A stretch of 64,000 bases of DNA from Aquincola tertiaricarbonis (GCF_023573145.1 NZ_CP097635.1:496001-560000); one strand, 5' to 3'. Positions 36,101-44,606 are shown, counted from the first letter of the stretch. Numbers and translations are program-made. The notes: generated from the sequence alone by a model not told the origin.

Positions 36101-37079
36101 CCTGCAGCGCCGACGCCTGCTGCAAGGCGCCGCAGCGGCGGCGGGCCTGGCCGCCACAGGCTGGGCCCTGGCCGCCGAGCCCTGGGCGGGCAATACGCTG
36201 CGCATCGTGGTGCCGCTGGCGCCGGGTGGCTCGGCCGACGCGATGTGCCGCCTGGTGGGCAACGCGCTGGGCCGGGTGCTGGGCACCACGGTGATCGTGG
36301 AGAACAAGCCGGGCGCCGGCGGCGTCACCGGCCTGGCCGAGGTGGTGAAGGCGCGGCCGGATGGCAGCACGCTGGGCTATTCGCTGGCCGGCGCGCTGAC
36401 GGTGGCGCCGCACATCGCCCGCCACATGCCCTTCGACCCGCTGAAGGACCTGGCCGCGGTGACGCAGGTGGTGGCCGTGCCCGAGGTGCTGGTGGTGCAC
36501 CCCAAGACCGGCGTGCGCAGCCTGGGCGCGCTGGTGGCCAAGGCCAAGGCCGCGCCGGGGCAGCTCAACTTCGGCTCGGCCGGCAATGCCACCGTGCCGC
36601 ACCTGGGCGGCGAGCTGCTCAAGCGCGAGGCCGGCATCGACCTGGTGCACGTGCCCTACAAGGGCTCCGGCCCGGCGCTGAACGACCTGCTGGCCGGCCA
36701 GGTGGACCTGATGGTGGCCGACGTGACGCTGGTGCGGCCGCACATCGCGGCGGGCCGCCTGCTGGCACTGGCGGTGGCCGGCCCCGCACGCCTGGCCGAG
36801 CTGCCCGACGTGCCCACCACGGCCCAGGCCGGCCTGCCCGGCCTGGCCATCAGCAACTGGCACGGCATGGTGGCGCCGGCCGGCACGCCGCCCGAGCTGC
36901 TGGCGCGGCTGCAGCAGGCGGTGGCCGAGGCCTTGAAGGCACCCGAAGTGGCCGCCCGGCTGGACCAGGAAGGCGCCGACCCGGTGGCCAGCACGCCGGC
37001 GCAGTTCGCGGCCTTCTTGCGGGGCGAGAGCGCGCGCTCGGCGGCGCTGGTCAAGGCCCTGGGTATCCGCTGGGAGTGA
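36090..37079 (+). CDS. Bug/TctC-family periplasmic binding protein
   Basis: A 329-residue protein; ATG 36090 (MCSDLQRRRLLQGAAAAAGL) overlaps the porin stop by 11 bp. The N-terminus RRRLLQG plus a long Ala-rich segment resembles a Tat-like signal, unlike the Sec signals of the other two Bug proteins here. Family motifs: NTLRIVVPLAPGGSADAMCR, VENKPGAGGVTGLAEVVKAR, FGSAGNATVPHLGGELLKRE and HVPYKGSGPALNDLLAGQVD. It sits in a porin-Bug-LysR-CMD-lactonase plus-strand block. Confidence 0.92.
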   Translation: MCSDLQRRRLLQGAAAAAGLAATGWALAAEPWAGNTLRIVVPLAPGGSADAMCRLVGNALGRVLGTTVIVENKPGAGGVTGLAEVVKARPDGSTLGYSLAGALTVAPHIARHMPFDPLKDLAAVTQVVAVPEVLVVHPKTGVRSLGALVAKAKAAPGQLNFGSAGNATVPHLGGELLKREAGIDLVHVPYKGSGPALNDLLAGQVDLMVADVTLVRPHIAAGRLLALAVAGPARLAELPDVPTTAQAGLPGLAISNWHGMVAPAGTPPELLARLQQAVAEALKAPEVAARLDQEGADPVASTPAQFAAFLRGESARSAALVKALGIRWE

Positions 37080-37136
37080 CCAGGCTGCGGCCGGCGCAAA
37101 ATCGCCGGCCCCCCTGCCGTACCGCCGCACCTGCCG

Positions 37137-38138
37137 ATGCCCACGCCGCCTTCCACGAACAAGCCCACCGGCATCCAGCTCGACATCGCCGCCGACCTGC
37201 ACAAGTGGCGGGCCTTCCTGGCCATCGGCGAGCTGGGCAGCCTGACGCGGGCGGCGCTGTTCCTGGACAGCAACCAGTCGTTGCTGAGCCGCCAGCTCAA
37301 CGCGCTGGAGCGCGAGTGCGGCACGCGCCTGTTCACCCGCACCGGCCGCGGCGTGGAGCTTTCGGAAGTGGGCCGGCGCATCTTTCCGCAGGTCAAGGCG
37401 CTGCTGGCCGATGCCCAGCAGCTGGAACGCGAGATCCGCGGAGAGGCGCATGAACTCAGCGGCCGCGTGACGGTGGGCCTGCTGCCGTCCATCGGCTCGC
37501 CGCTGGTGGGGCGGCTGTACAAGGAGATGCGCACCCAGCACCCCAAGCTGGGCCTGAAGATCCTGGAAGGCTCCAGCGGGCAGGTGGAAGAGTGGCTGGC
37601 CGATGCGCGCATCGACATCGCCATCCTGTACCGCTACGGCGCCAGCCTGCCCGACCATGAAGAGGCCCTGGCCACAGTGGACAGCTACCTGATCGGCCCG
37701 CGGGGCGACCGGCTGACCGCCGCCGACGAGCTGCCGCTGACCGCCCTGCACGAGCTGCCCTTCATCCTGCCCAGCGCGCCCAACGGCCTGCGCACCGCGC
37801 TGGATGCGATGGCCCGGCAGGCCCACATCACGCTGGTGCCCGCGCTGGAGGCCGACAGCCTGCCGCTGCAGAAGCTGCTGGTGGCGCAGGAACGGCTGTA
37901 CACCGTGCTGCCGCTGCATGCGGTGTGGCAGGAGCTGCAGGAAGGCCGGCTGCAGGCCGCGCGCCTGGTCAACCCGCCGCTGCAGCGCAGCGTGAGCATG
38001 GCGCTGGCGCGGCAAAAAGGCCCGGCCAAGGCCGTGACCGCGGTGGCCGCGCAGATCGTGCGCATCGTCGGCGACATGGCGCGCAGCGGCATGTGGCACT
38101 CCAGCCAGCCGACGGCCGGCTTGCCGCCCGCGGCATAG
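37137..38138 (+). CDS. LysR-family transcriptional regulator
   Basis: A 333-residue LysR protein. The winged helix-turn-helix is at about residues 20-80 (LGSLTRAALFLDSNQSLLSR then QLNALERECGTRLFTRTGRG). The effector domain follows (VTVGLLPSIGSPLVGRLYKE, RIDIAILYRYG). It is the only regulator in the 31-39.7 kb catabolic cluster and so the likely controller of the CAGCTATGCCG sites at 30914, 34902, 34924 and 38131, the last of which overlaps its own stop codon. The inducer is probably an aromatic-derived acid. Confidence 0.92.
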   Translation: MPTPPSTNKPTGIQLDIAADLHKWRAFLAIGELGSLTRAALFLDSNQSLLSRQLNALERECGTRLFTRTGRGVELSEVGRRIFPQVKALLADAQQLEREIRGEAHELSGRVTVGLLPSIGSPLVGRLYKEMRTQHPKLGLKILEGSSGQVEEWLADARIDIAILYRYGASLPDHEEALATVDSYLIGPRGDRLTAADELPLTALHELPFILPSAPNGLRTALDAMARQAHITLVPALEADSLPLQKLLVAQERLYTVLPLHAVWQELQEGRLQAARLVNPPLQRSVSMALARQKGPAKAVTAVAAQIVRIVGDMARSGMWHSSQPTAGLPPAA

Positions 38139-38149
38139 CAGCCATGCCG
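38131..38149. promoter_or_regulatory. CGGCAT-N7-ATGCCG inverted repeat over the LysR stop codon
   Basis: CGGCATAGCAGCCATGCCG is an inverted repeat. Its left arm, CGGCATAGCAG, is the reverse complement of CAGCTATGCCG with one mismatch. It lies about 95 bp upstream of the carboxymuconolactone decarboxylase gene and so could be a LysR site for that operon. Confidence 0.45.
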
Positions 38150-38217
38150 GACGGGCCGTCGCGCTGGCGCCGGTGTGCCGCTAAGCTCGGCGCTGCCGGC
38201 CGCCGCCGGCCCGCCAG

Positions 38218-38229
38218 TTGTCTAGACAG
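38218..38229. promoter_or_regulatory. TTGTCTAGACAG near-palindrome upstream of the decarboxylase gene
   Basis: One mismatch from TTGTCTAGACAA, ending 15 bp before the ATG at 38245. It belongs to the recurring motif described for 9095, 21702, 35009 and 48365. Confidence 0.4.
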
Positions 38230-38244
38230 GAAACACGCCCGCCC

Positions 38245-38817
38245 ATGCCCCGCATCAGCCTGCCCCACCCCGACACGATGACGCCCGAACAGCGGCGGGT
38301 GCATGACAGCATCGTCAACGGCCCGCGCGGCCGCATCCAGGGCCCGCTGCGGGCGGCGCTGCACAACCCTGAGCTGGCCGAGCGCTGGTCGGCGCTGGGC
38401 GCGCTGCTGCGCTACGGCACGGGTCTCAGCCGCCGGCAGGCGGAGCTTGCCATCCTGGTGACCGGCCGCGCCAGCCAGTCGCCCTTCGAGTGGTACGCAC
38501 ACGAGATCGAGGCCGAGAAGGCCGGCATCGAACGCCCGGTGATCGATGCGCTGCTGCAGCAGCGCCTGCCCGAAGGCCTGGACGAGACCGAGACGGTGAT
38601 CGTGCAGGTGGCGATGGAACTCAAGCGTCTGCACTCCATCACCGACGACACCTATGCCCGCGCGCTGCGGCTGCTGGGCGAGCGCACGCTGGTGGAGCTG
38701 ACCGCGCTGGTGGGCTACTACACCATGGTGGCCATGACCTTGAACGCACACGAGATTCCGCTGCCCGAAGGCGTGGCACCGGCCTTTGCGCTGCCGCAGC
38801 ACGAGGTGCAGGCATGA
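38245..38817 (+). CDS. Carboxymuconolactone decarboxylase family protein
   Basis: A 190-residue AhpD-like/CMD-family protein. ATG 38245 (MPRISLPHPDTMTPEQRRVH) follows an AGGAAA site; an in-frame TTG at 38218 lacks one. The core LLRYGTGLSRRQAELAILVT and SPFEWYAHEIEAEKAGI matches the helical CMD fold with the conserved E/H positions. No CxxC pair is seen, so a peroxiredoxin-partner role is unlikely. The stop overlaps the start of the lactonase-type amidohydrolase. It is consistent with decarboxylation of a lactone intermediate in an aromatic-acid pathway. Confidence 0.9.
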   Translation: MPRISLPHPDTMTPEQRRVHDSIVNGPRGRIQGPLRAALHNPELAERWSALGALLRYGTGLSRRQAELAILVTGRASQSPFEWYAHEIEAEKAGIERPVIDALLQQRLPEGLDETETVIVQVAMELKRLHSITDDTYARALRLLGERTLVELTALVGYYTMVAMTLNAHEIPLPEGVAPAFALPQHEVQA

Positions 38818-39650
38818 CGGCCACCGCCCCGGCGCTGACGGGCTGGGACTGCCACGCCCACCTCTTCGGCCCCTATGCCCGCTACCCGCTGGCGGCCGAC
38901 CGCAGCTACACCCCGCCCGAGGCACCGCAGGCCGACTATGCGGCGCTGCTGCAGCGCCTGGGCCTGGGCCATGGCGTGCTGGTGCACCCCAGCGCCTATG
39001 GCACCGACCTCTCATTGCTGCTGGAGACGCTGGCCGAACGGCCGGCCTGGCGCGGCGTGATCGTCACCCGCCCCGGCGAGCTGCCCACGCTGCGAGGCCT
39101 GCGGGCGCGGGGCGTACGCGCGGCGCGCTTCAGCCACCGCAGCGGCGCGGGCGGCAACTTTGCCGGCAGTGCCAGCCTGGCCGACCTGCAGGCCCTGGCC
39201 CCCGCGCTGGCCGATGCCGGCCTGCATGCCGAGCTGTGGACCGACACCGACGCCCTGCCCGCCATCGCCGACACGATCCGCGCGCTGCCGCTGCCGGTGG
39301 TCATCGACCACATGGGCGGCTTCGACCTGCAGGCCGGCCCGCAGGCGCCGGGCTTCCAGGCGCTGCGCCAGCTGCTGGCCGAAGGCCGGGTGCATGTGAA
39401 GCTGTGCGTCTACCGCAACCTGCCCGGCCAGGCCCTGACGCCCGAGAGCGGCCAGGCCGCCCTGCCCTTCCTGCAGGCCCTGCTGCAGGCCAACCCACAG
39501 CAGCTGCTGTGGGGCAGCGACTGGCCCCACCTGCGCGTGCAGCCGGTGCCGGACGCGGCAGCCCTGCTGCAGTGGCTGAAGCACGGCGTGGGCGACGAGG
39601 CGCGGCTGCGGGCCATCCTGCAAGACAACCCGCAGCGGCTGTACGGCTGA
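38814..39650 (+). CDS. Amidohydrolase-family lactonase-like protein
   Basis: A 278-residue TIM-barrel metal hydrolase of the amidohydrolase_2 class, close in layout to 2-pyrone-4,6-dicarboxylate lactonase and sulfomuconolactone hydrolase. Visible elements are GWDCHAHLFGPYARYPLA (HxH metal motif), VVIDHMGGFD, KLCVYRN and LLWGSDWPHLRVQ (the conserved Asp). ATG 38814 overlaps the decarboxylase stop by 4 bp. With the muconate-lactonizing-type enzyme and the CMD protein it suggests a lactone-forming and lactone-opening catabolic route. Confidence 0.88.
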   Translation: MTATAPALTGWDCHAHLFGPYARYPLAADRSYTPPEAPQADYAALLQRLGLGHGVLVHPSAYGTDLSLLLETLAERPAWRGVIVTRPGELPTLRGLRARGVRAARFSHRSGAGGNFAGSASLADLQALAPALADAGLHAELWTDTDALPAIADTIRALPLPVVIDHMGGFDLQAGPQAPGFQALRQLLAEGRVHVKLCVYRNLPGQALTPESGQAALPFLQALLQANPQQLLWGSDWPHLRVQPVPDAAALLQWLKHGVGDEARLRAILQDNPQRLYG

Positions 39651-39662
39651 TGTGAACGCAAA

Positions 39663-39687
39663 AAAGCCGGCGACCAGCGCCGGCTTT
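39663..39687. terminator. Bidirectional rho-independent terminator
   Basis: A 9-bp stem (AAAGCCGGC / GCCGGCTTT) with a 7-nt loop is preceded by a run of As (39660-39665) and ends in Ts. It lies between the convergent genes at 38814-39650 and 39712-40158, so it can stop transcription from both sides. Confidence 0.88.
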
Positions 39688-39711
39688 CGATGACCTGAGA
39701 TCAGGTCTGGA

Positions 39712-40158
39712 TTACTTCGTGCCGCCCGTGGTCGGCTGGGTGCCGTTGTTTTCCATGGTGCCGGTGCCACGCGGGTTGGTGTTGCTGTTGTTCGTGGTGC
39801 TGCCCATGGTCGTCGTGCTGCCCTTGGTGGACGACATGCCCGACGACGAACCCGAGGTGCTGTTCGTCTGGTAGGTGCCGTTGTTTTCCTTGGTGCCCGT
39901 GCCCATCGGGTTGGTATTGCTGTTCATCGTGGTGGGCTTGCCGGCCTTCTCACGCATGGCCTTGCCGTGCTTGTTCTTGTCCATCGCATGGCCGTCGGCC
40001 GCGGTCATGCCGTTGGCGGTGTCGGCGTGGGCGCCGCTGCTCAGCTGGTTGTTGGTGGTGCCGGGCACGGCGGTGGCGGAGCCTTGGGCCTGGGCCAGGC
40101 CGAAGGTGCCGGCCAAGGCGGCGGCGGCGATGATGCGGGCGATGGTGGGCTTGTTCAT
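39712..40158 (-). CDS. Small secreted Asn/Thr/Gly-rich repeat protein
   Basis: A 148-residue protein; ATG 40158 (MNKPTIARIIAAAALAGTFG) has an AAGGAG site. After signal cleavage near AQAQG the chain is low-complexity and hydrophilic. Two near-identical 17-residue repeats, NSNTNPMGTGTKENNGT and NSNTNPRGTGTMENNGT, are separated by a Ser/Thr-rich linker (STSGSSSGMSSTKGSTTTMG). No known domain is visible. The composition suggests an intrinsically disordered periplasmic or surface protein. It converges with the lactonase gene across a terminator. Confidence 0.8.
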   Translation of the reverse strand: MNKPTIARIIAAAALAGTFGLAQAQGSATAVPGTTNNQLSSGAHADTANGMTAADGHAMDKNKHGKAMREKAGKPTTMNSNTNPMGTGTKENNGTYQTNSTSGSSSGMSSTKGSTTTMGSTTNNSNTNPRGTGTMENNGTQPTTGGTK

Positions 40159-40306
40159 GTCTTGCTCCTTCAGTGGTGTGATTCGCACCGACCGTGTATC
40201 GATCGGCTTGGGGTCACTCTAGGTCCGGCCCGGTGCGCCACGCGTCGGGCGCCCACGCCGGCGGCTGTAGGACAGCAGCGCCGCCGTGCGTGGGGCAGCC
40301 GGCCCC

Positions 40307-43003
40307 TCACTGCCAGCCGAAGCGCCGGCTGTAAAAGGCCTTCATCGCCTGCGTGAGCCCCATGTAGCCCAGCAGGATGAGCGCCAGGATGGGGAAGTAG
40401 GTCCACGGCAGCGCCTGCAGCTTGAAGTAGTGCGCCAGCGGGCCCATGGGCAGGAAGATGCCGATGGCCATGATGATCAGCGTCATCGCCATCAAGGCGC
40501 CCCCCGGCCGGCTTTGCAGGAACGGGATGCGGCGGGTGCGGATCATGTGCACCACCAGGGTCTGCGTCATCAGCCCTTCGACGAACCAGCCCGACTGGAA
40601 CAGCGTCTGGTGCTCGGGCGTGCTGGCCTTGAACACCCAGGCCATCACCATGAAGGTGATGATGTCGAACACCGAGCTCACCGGCCCGAGGAACAGCATG
40701 AAGCGACCGATGTCCGCCGGATTCCACTGCTGCGGCTGGGCCACCAGCTCGGGGTCGACGTTGTCGAACGGGATGGCCACCTGCGAGAAGTCGTACAGCA
40801 GGTTCTGCACCAGCAGGTGCATCGGCAGCATCGGCAGGAACGGGATGAAGGCGCTGGCCACCAGCACCGAGAACACGTTGCCGAAGTTGGAGCTGGCCGT
40901 CATCTTGATGTACTTGAGCATGTTGGCGAAGGTCTTGCGCCCTTCCACCACGCCCTCTTCCAGCACCATCAGGCTCTTTTCCAGCAGGATGATGTCGGCC
41001 GCCTCCTTGGCGATGTCCACCGCCGAATCCACCGAGATGCCGATGTCGGCCGCACGCAGGGCCGGCGCATCGTTGATGCCGTCACCCATGAAGCCCACCA
41101 CATGGCCATTGGCCTTGAGCGTGCGCACGATGCGTTCCTTGTGGGCCGGCGTCAGCTTGGCAAAGATGGCATGCGCCTCCACCGCCTGCGCCAGCTCGGC
41201 ATCGCTCATGCGCTCCACGTCGGAGCCCAGCACCGTGGCTTCGTCGTGCAGGCCCACCTCGCGGCAGATCTTGGCCGTCACCCGCTCGTTGTCGCCAGTC
41301 AGTACCTTCACCTTCACGCCATGGTCGGCCAGGGCCTGCAGCGCCGGCCGGGTGGAAGACTTCGGCGGATCGAGGAAGGCCACGTAGCCGATCAGCGTCA
41401 GCCCCGATTCGTCGGCCACGCCGTAGGCCTGCTGCGTGGGCGGCAGGTCCTTGGCGGCCACGGCCACCACGCGCAGGCCGTCGTCGTTGAGCGCGGCCGT
41501 CACGCGGCGCACGCGGGCCAGCAGCTCGTCGGTCAGCGGTTCGTCCACGCTGCCGTGGCGGGCCTGCTGGCACACGTCCAGGATCTCTTCCACCGCGCCC
41601 TTGCAGATCAGGCGGTGGTGGTCGTCGTTCTCGGCCACCACCACCGACATGCGGCGGCGCTGGAAGTCGAACGGGATCTCGTCCACCTTGCGGAAGTTGG
41701 CGGCTGGCGCCAGCGCACGGGCCACCTCGGTGTGCTCCAGCACCGCCACGTCAAGCAGGTTCTTCAGGCCGGTCTGGTAGTGGCTGTTGAGGTAGGCGGC
41801 CTCCAGCACCTCGTCCGAGTCATCGCCCCAGATGTCGGTGTGGCGCGAAAGGAAGATGCGGTCCTGCGTCAGCGTGCCGGTCTTGTCGGTGCACAGCACG
41901 TCCATCGCACCGAAGTTCTGGATGGCGTCCAGCCGCTTGACGATGACCTTGCGCCGCGACAGCAGCACCGCGCCCTTGGCCAGCGTGGAGGTGACGATCA
42001 TCGGCAGCATCTCGGGCGTCAGGCCGACGGCGATGGACATGGCGAAGAGGAAAGCCTCGGTCCAGTCGCCCTTGGTGAAGCCGTTGATGAACAGCACCAG
42101 CGGCGCCATCACGAACATGAAGCGGATGAGCAGCCAGGCCACCTGGTTGACGCCGGCCTGGAACTGCGTGACCGTGCGGTCGGTGGCGGTGACGCGCTGG
42201 GCGAGCGCGCCGAAGTAGGTGGTGCCGCCGGTGCCCACCACCACCGCGGTGGCCGAGCCCGAGACCACGTTGGTGCCCATGAAGACGATGTTCTCCAGGT
42301 CCAGCGGGTTGGCCGTGTCGGTGCCACGGTGGGCGGCGAACTTCTCCACCGGTAGCGATTCACCGGTCATCGCCGCCTGCGCGACGAACAAGTCCTTGGC
42401 CGACAGCAACCGGCAGTCGGCCGGGATCATGTCGCCGGCCGACAGCAGCAGCACGTCGCCCGGCACCAGCTCGGCGATCGGCAGCTCCACCTTGGCCTGG
42501 CGCAGCACGGTGGCGGTGTTGCTGACCATGGCCTTGAGCTGGTCGGCGGCCTTGTTGGACTTGCGCTCCTGCACGAAGCGGATGGCCACCGACAGCACCA
42601 CCATCGAACCGATGACGGTGGTGGCCTTCATGTCCTCGGTGACGTAGCTGACGATGGCCAGCAGCGTGAGCAGCAGGTCGAAGGGCGTGCGGTAGCAGTG
42701 CCACAGGTGCAGCCACCAGGGCGGCGCCTTGTCCTGCTCCACCACGTTGGGGCCGACCCGTTCCCGGATGGCCTCGGCCTGCGAGGCGCTCAGACCGTCG
42801 GCCTGCGAACCCAGGCGCGCCAGCAGCGCGGCAGGCGGTTCAGTGGCGGCACGGGCCAGCGTCGGGCCCAGTGCGGGCGGCAAGGCCTGGCCGCGGCTGG
42901 CCTCGCGCAGGCCTTCCAGCATCAGCAGCCGGCGGAAGTGGCGGCCGATGCCGCGCGAATGGATGAAGCCCGCAAAGAGCGCTTGAAGGGTGGCGATGGC
43001 CAT
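40307..43003 (-). CDS. mgtA: Magnesium-translocating P-type ATPase
   Basis: An 898-residue P3B-type ATPase importing Mg2+ across the inner membrane. ATG 43003 follows a GGGAG site; a longer frame to 43054 has none. Elements in order: N-terminal cytosolic segment (HFRRLLMLEGLREASRGQAL), first helices, TGESLPVEK actuator loop, phosphorylation site VLCTDKTGTLTQDRIFLSRH, nucleotide-binding domain, hinge VGFMGDGINDAPALRAADIG and C-terminal helices. The sequence FMFVMAPLVLFINGFTKGDW in helix 4 fits the MgtA/MgtB class. Upstream DNA is rich in hairpins, which may form a regulatory leader. Confidence 0.95.
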   Translation of the reverse strand: MAIATLQALFAGFIHSRGIGRHFRRLLMLEGLREASRGQALPPALGPTLARAATEPPAALLARLGSQADGLSASQAEAIRERVGPNVVEQDKAPPWWLHLWHCYRTPFDLLLTLLAIVSYVTEDMKATTVIGSMVVLSVAIRFVQERKSNKAADQLKAMVSNTATVLRQAKVELPIAELVPGDVLLLSAGDMIPADCRLLSAKDLFVAQAAMTGESLPVEKFAAHRGTDTANPLDLENIVFMGTNVVSGSATAVVVGTGGTTYFGALAQRVTATDRTVTQFQAGVNQVAWLLIRFMFVMAPLVLFINGFTKGDWTEAFLFAMSIAVGLTPEMLPMIVTSTLAKGAVLLSRRKVIVKRLDAIQNFGAMDVLCTDKTGTLTQDRIFLSRHTDIWGDDSDEVLEAAYLNSHYQTGLKNLLDVAVLEHTEVARALAPAANFRKVDEIPFDFQRRRMSVVVAENDDHHRLICKGAVEEILDVCQQARHGSVDEPLTDELLARVRRVTAALNDDGLRVVAVAAKDLPPTQQAYGVADESGLTLIGYVAFLDPPKSSTRPALQALADHGVKVKVLTGDNERVTAKICREVGLHDEATVLGSDVERMSDAELAQAVEAHAIFAKLTPAHKERIVRTLKANGHVVGFMGDGINDAPALRAADIGISVDSAVDIAKEAADIILLEKSLMVLEEGVVEGRKTFANMLKYIKMTASSNFGNVFSVLVASAFIPFLPMLPMHLLVQNLLYDFSQVAIPFDNVDPELVAQPQQWNPADIGRFMLFLGPVSSVFDIITFMVMAWVFKASTPEHQTLFQSGWFVEGLMTQTLVVHMIRTRRIPFLQSRPGGALMAMTLIIMAIGIFLPMGPLAHYFKLQALPWTYFPILALILLGYMGLTQAMKAFYSRRFGWQ

Positions 43004-43109
43004 GGTCTGCTCCCTCGGCCGCCGCCCATCCCACCAAGGCACAGGCGCGGCCATCCACGGCCCTGCGTGGGGCCGAGGTTGATTGATCAGTCAGCGCGGA
43101 ATGCGGAAC

Positions 43110-43170
43110 CCGGCCCAGGGCTGGGCCGGAAGTGCCGCCTTCCGCCGGATGAAGGTCCGGCGAAGGCGGC
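43110..43170 (-). promoter_or_regulatory. Paired strong hairpins upstream of mgtA
   Basis: Two inverted repeats lie here: CCGGCCCAG-GG-CTGGGCCGG (43110-43129), and a long near-perfect stem with arms at 43134-43149 and 43156-43170 around a TGAAGG loop. They start about 110 bp upstream of the mgtA start. They could be a terminator for the antitoxin-like gene or a leader structure controlling mgtA, whose homologues are often controlled by their 5' leaders. The sequence does not decide between these. Confidence 0.45.
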
Positions 43171-43376
43171 GCAGCGCGTCAGGCGCTAAGCCACCGTGCC
43201 GGACGAGTGCCGCCTGGGCGGGCAACTGTCACTGTCCACGGGTGGTGTTCCGAAGTTGGGGTGCAGGCACTCTAGCGCCGCCGATGCGGCACTGCAACAA
43301 AGGTCAGTTGCTGAAGGTTGCGAAAGCCTGTCGGAGAGCTGTCGGTGCTGCGCAGCCGCTGTCCGCATGCCCCTCA

Positions 43377-43626
43377 TCACCCGGCCTTGTGCACCTGAGC
43401 AGCTTCTCGGCGGAAAGATGAGCCGTGCGATGGCAGGCTCGAGCGGCACGCCCGCCACCGCACCGGCGTCGAGCTCCTGTTCGCGTTGGTCCGCGACGGC
43501 GTCCCAGGTGGCCTCGACGTTGGCGTCCACGTCCAGACTGGCGACGAGCCGATCAAGCAAGCAAGCTCGATCGGCCGGAGACAGACGGAGCACTTCTGCC
43601 TGGAGGACTTCAAGGTTGCTTGACAT
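43377..43626 (-). pseudogene. Orphan addiction-module antitoxin, C-terminus disrupted
   Basis: ATG 43626 has a GAGG site and opens a classic short antitoxin of the unstable addiction-module type: LEVLQAEVLRLSPADRACLL then DRLVASLDVDANVEATWDAV, ending EPAIARL at about residue 66. Family members are about 70-80 residues and stop soon after this point. Here the frame runs on for 80 unrelated residues (to 43186), while a +1 shift after ARL gives SSFRREAAQVHKAG and a stop at 43377. No RelE/ParE partner gene follows. It is probably a decayed half of a toxin-antitoxin pair. Confidence 0.6.
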
Positions 43627-43742
43627 AGGAGCCTCGGTCAGACTGGTTCAGGGCATGGCTTGCCACAGTACCCCGCTCGGAGCCGGCTCGGGGCTCTCTT
43701 CCACGCAAAACGTGGCGGCGTTGCCGGCAGGAGGCATCGACG

Positions 43743-44174
43743 CTACAGCAGGGCCAGCGCAGTCTTGCCAGCGGCCACGACCTCGGTGGCCAACTTGTGG
43801 TCCATCGTCGCCAGCTTGCCCTTGTTCGCCCTCGCCAGCGCGAGCAGGTAGCTGTCGGTGACGCGGCTGTGGCTGGAGAGAAGGGCCGGGTCGACCAGGT
43901 CGCTTTGGACGAGGCTGATGCTGTCCGGCCAGAAGGCATGGCCAGGCAAACCGCGAATGGCCGACAAGGCGTCCGCTACCGCGCTCGGAGGTCCGGGGCA
44001 GTTGGGGTATTTCGGATGCCCGACGATTCGCAGCAGGCCGTTCTCGGTGATGGGGCAGGTTGCGAACGCCTTGTGCCCGACCTTTCCGAACCACTCGTGA
44101 ACCTCATCGTGCTGAACGTGCGCCGGATCGATGAGCGCAATGAGGACGTTCACATCCAGCAGGTAACGGATCAC
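43743..44174 (-). CDS. vapC: PIN-domain toxin, VapC-like
   Basis: A 143-residue PIN-domain ribonuclease. The first strand with the catalytic Asp is YLLDVNVLIALIDPAH; further acidic residues lie in CPITENGLLRIV, SRVTDSYLLALARA and LATMDHKLAT. This Asp/Glu/Asp/Asp set is the Mg-binding site of VapC toxins, which cleave tRNA or rRNA. The start overlaps the stop of the ribbon-helix-helix antitoxin gene by 4 bp. The residues YPNCPGPPSAVADAL resemble the VapC subgroup that includes many plant-associated bacteria. Confidence 0.92.
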   Translation of the reverse strand: MIRYLLDVNVLIALIDPAHVQHDEVHEWFGKVGHKAFATCPITENGLLRIVGHPKYPNCPGPPSAVADALSAIRGLPGHAFWPDSISLVQSDLVDPALLSSHSRVTDSYLLALARANKGKLATMDHKLATEVVAAGKTALALL

Positions 44175-44404
44175 GGCTGTTCGTCGCGCAGTTGATTGAC
44201 CAACTCCAGCGTCACCGGCACGGCCGCCTTCCGGCTCGGAAGGAGCGGGATTCCGTTGCGCTCTGTCTTGCTGCCACGCGTGCTGCGGCTCAGCCCCAGA
44301 CGTGCAAGGCTCGAGATCACTTCTCCGACGCTTTTGTGTTCACGCTCGGCGAGGTGCTTGGCTGCAGCCAGGATGTCGTCATCGATGGCGAGGGTTGTAC
44401 GCAC
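44171..44404 (-). CDS. vapB: Ribbon-helix-helix antitoxin, VapB-like (GTG start)
   Basis: A 77-residue antitoxin. The start is taken as GTG 44404, giving MRTTLAIDDDILAAAKHLAE, because a GGGAG site lies 6 bp upstream and the homology begins there; a longer frame to 44434 adds an unrelated MLCIIFGSAA. The N-terminal beta strand and two helices form the DNA-binding ribbon-helix-helix (ILAAAKHLAEREHKSVGEVI). The C-terminal half would wrap VapC. It is translationally coupled to the toxin by an ATGA overlap. Confidence 0.88.
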   Translation of the reverse strand: MRTTLAIDDDILAAAKHLAEREHKSVGEVISSLARLGLSRSTRGSKTERNGIPLLPSRKAAVPVTLELVNQLRDEQP

Positions 44405-44537
44405 GGCAGCGCTCCCGAAGATGATGCACAACATCGTACATCACGCATCAGGGACGACGCCCACGCTCGCCGCGGCATAGCGGTGCGTTCCTTCGCTCTT
44501 GGGGGCCCGGAGATGCGCCGCTTCTGAATATCGCGTC

Positions 44538-44555
44538 TTCCTGCGATGCCAGGAA
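44538..44555. promoter_or_regulatory. HipB-type operator O1 (TTCCT-N8-AGGAA)
   Basis: TTCCT and AGGAA are separated by exactly 8 bp, the geometry of E. coli HipB operators (TATCC-N8-GGATA). It is the first of three copies phased about 50 bp apart upstream of hipBA. Confidence 0.7.
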
Positions 44556-44588
44556 TTCTCTCGTCCCGGCGTATGCTCAGCAACCATA

Positions 44589-44606
44589 TTCCTGCTTTCG
44601 TAGGAA
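44589..44606. promoter_or_regulatory. HipB-type operator O2 (TTCCT-N8-AGGAA)
   Basis: Same half-sites and 8-bp spacer as the copies at 44538 and 44638; its centre is 51 bp from the first. A possible -10 element, TAGAAT, lies at 44634-44639, between this site and the next. Confidence 0.7.

Noticed and set aside
36084..38099. 671-codon open frame on the minus strand
   Set aside because: Antisense to the Bug and LysR genes, both of which are strongly supported.
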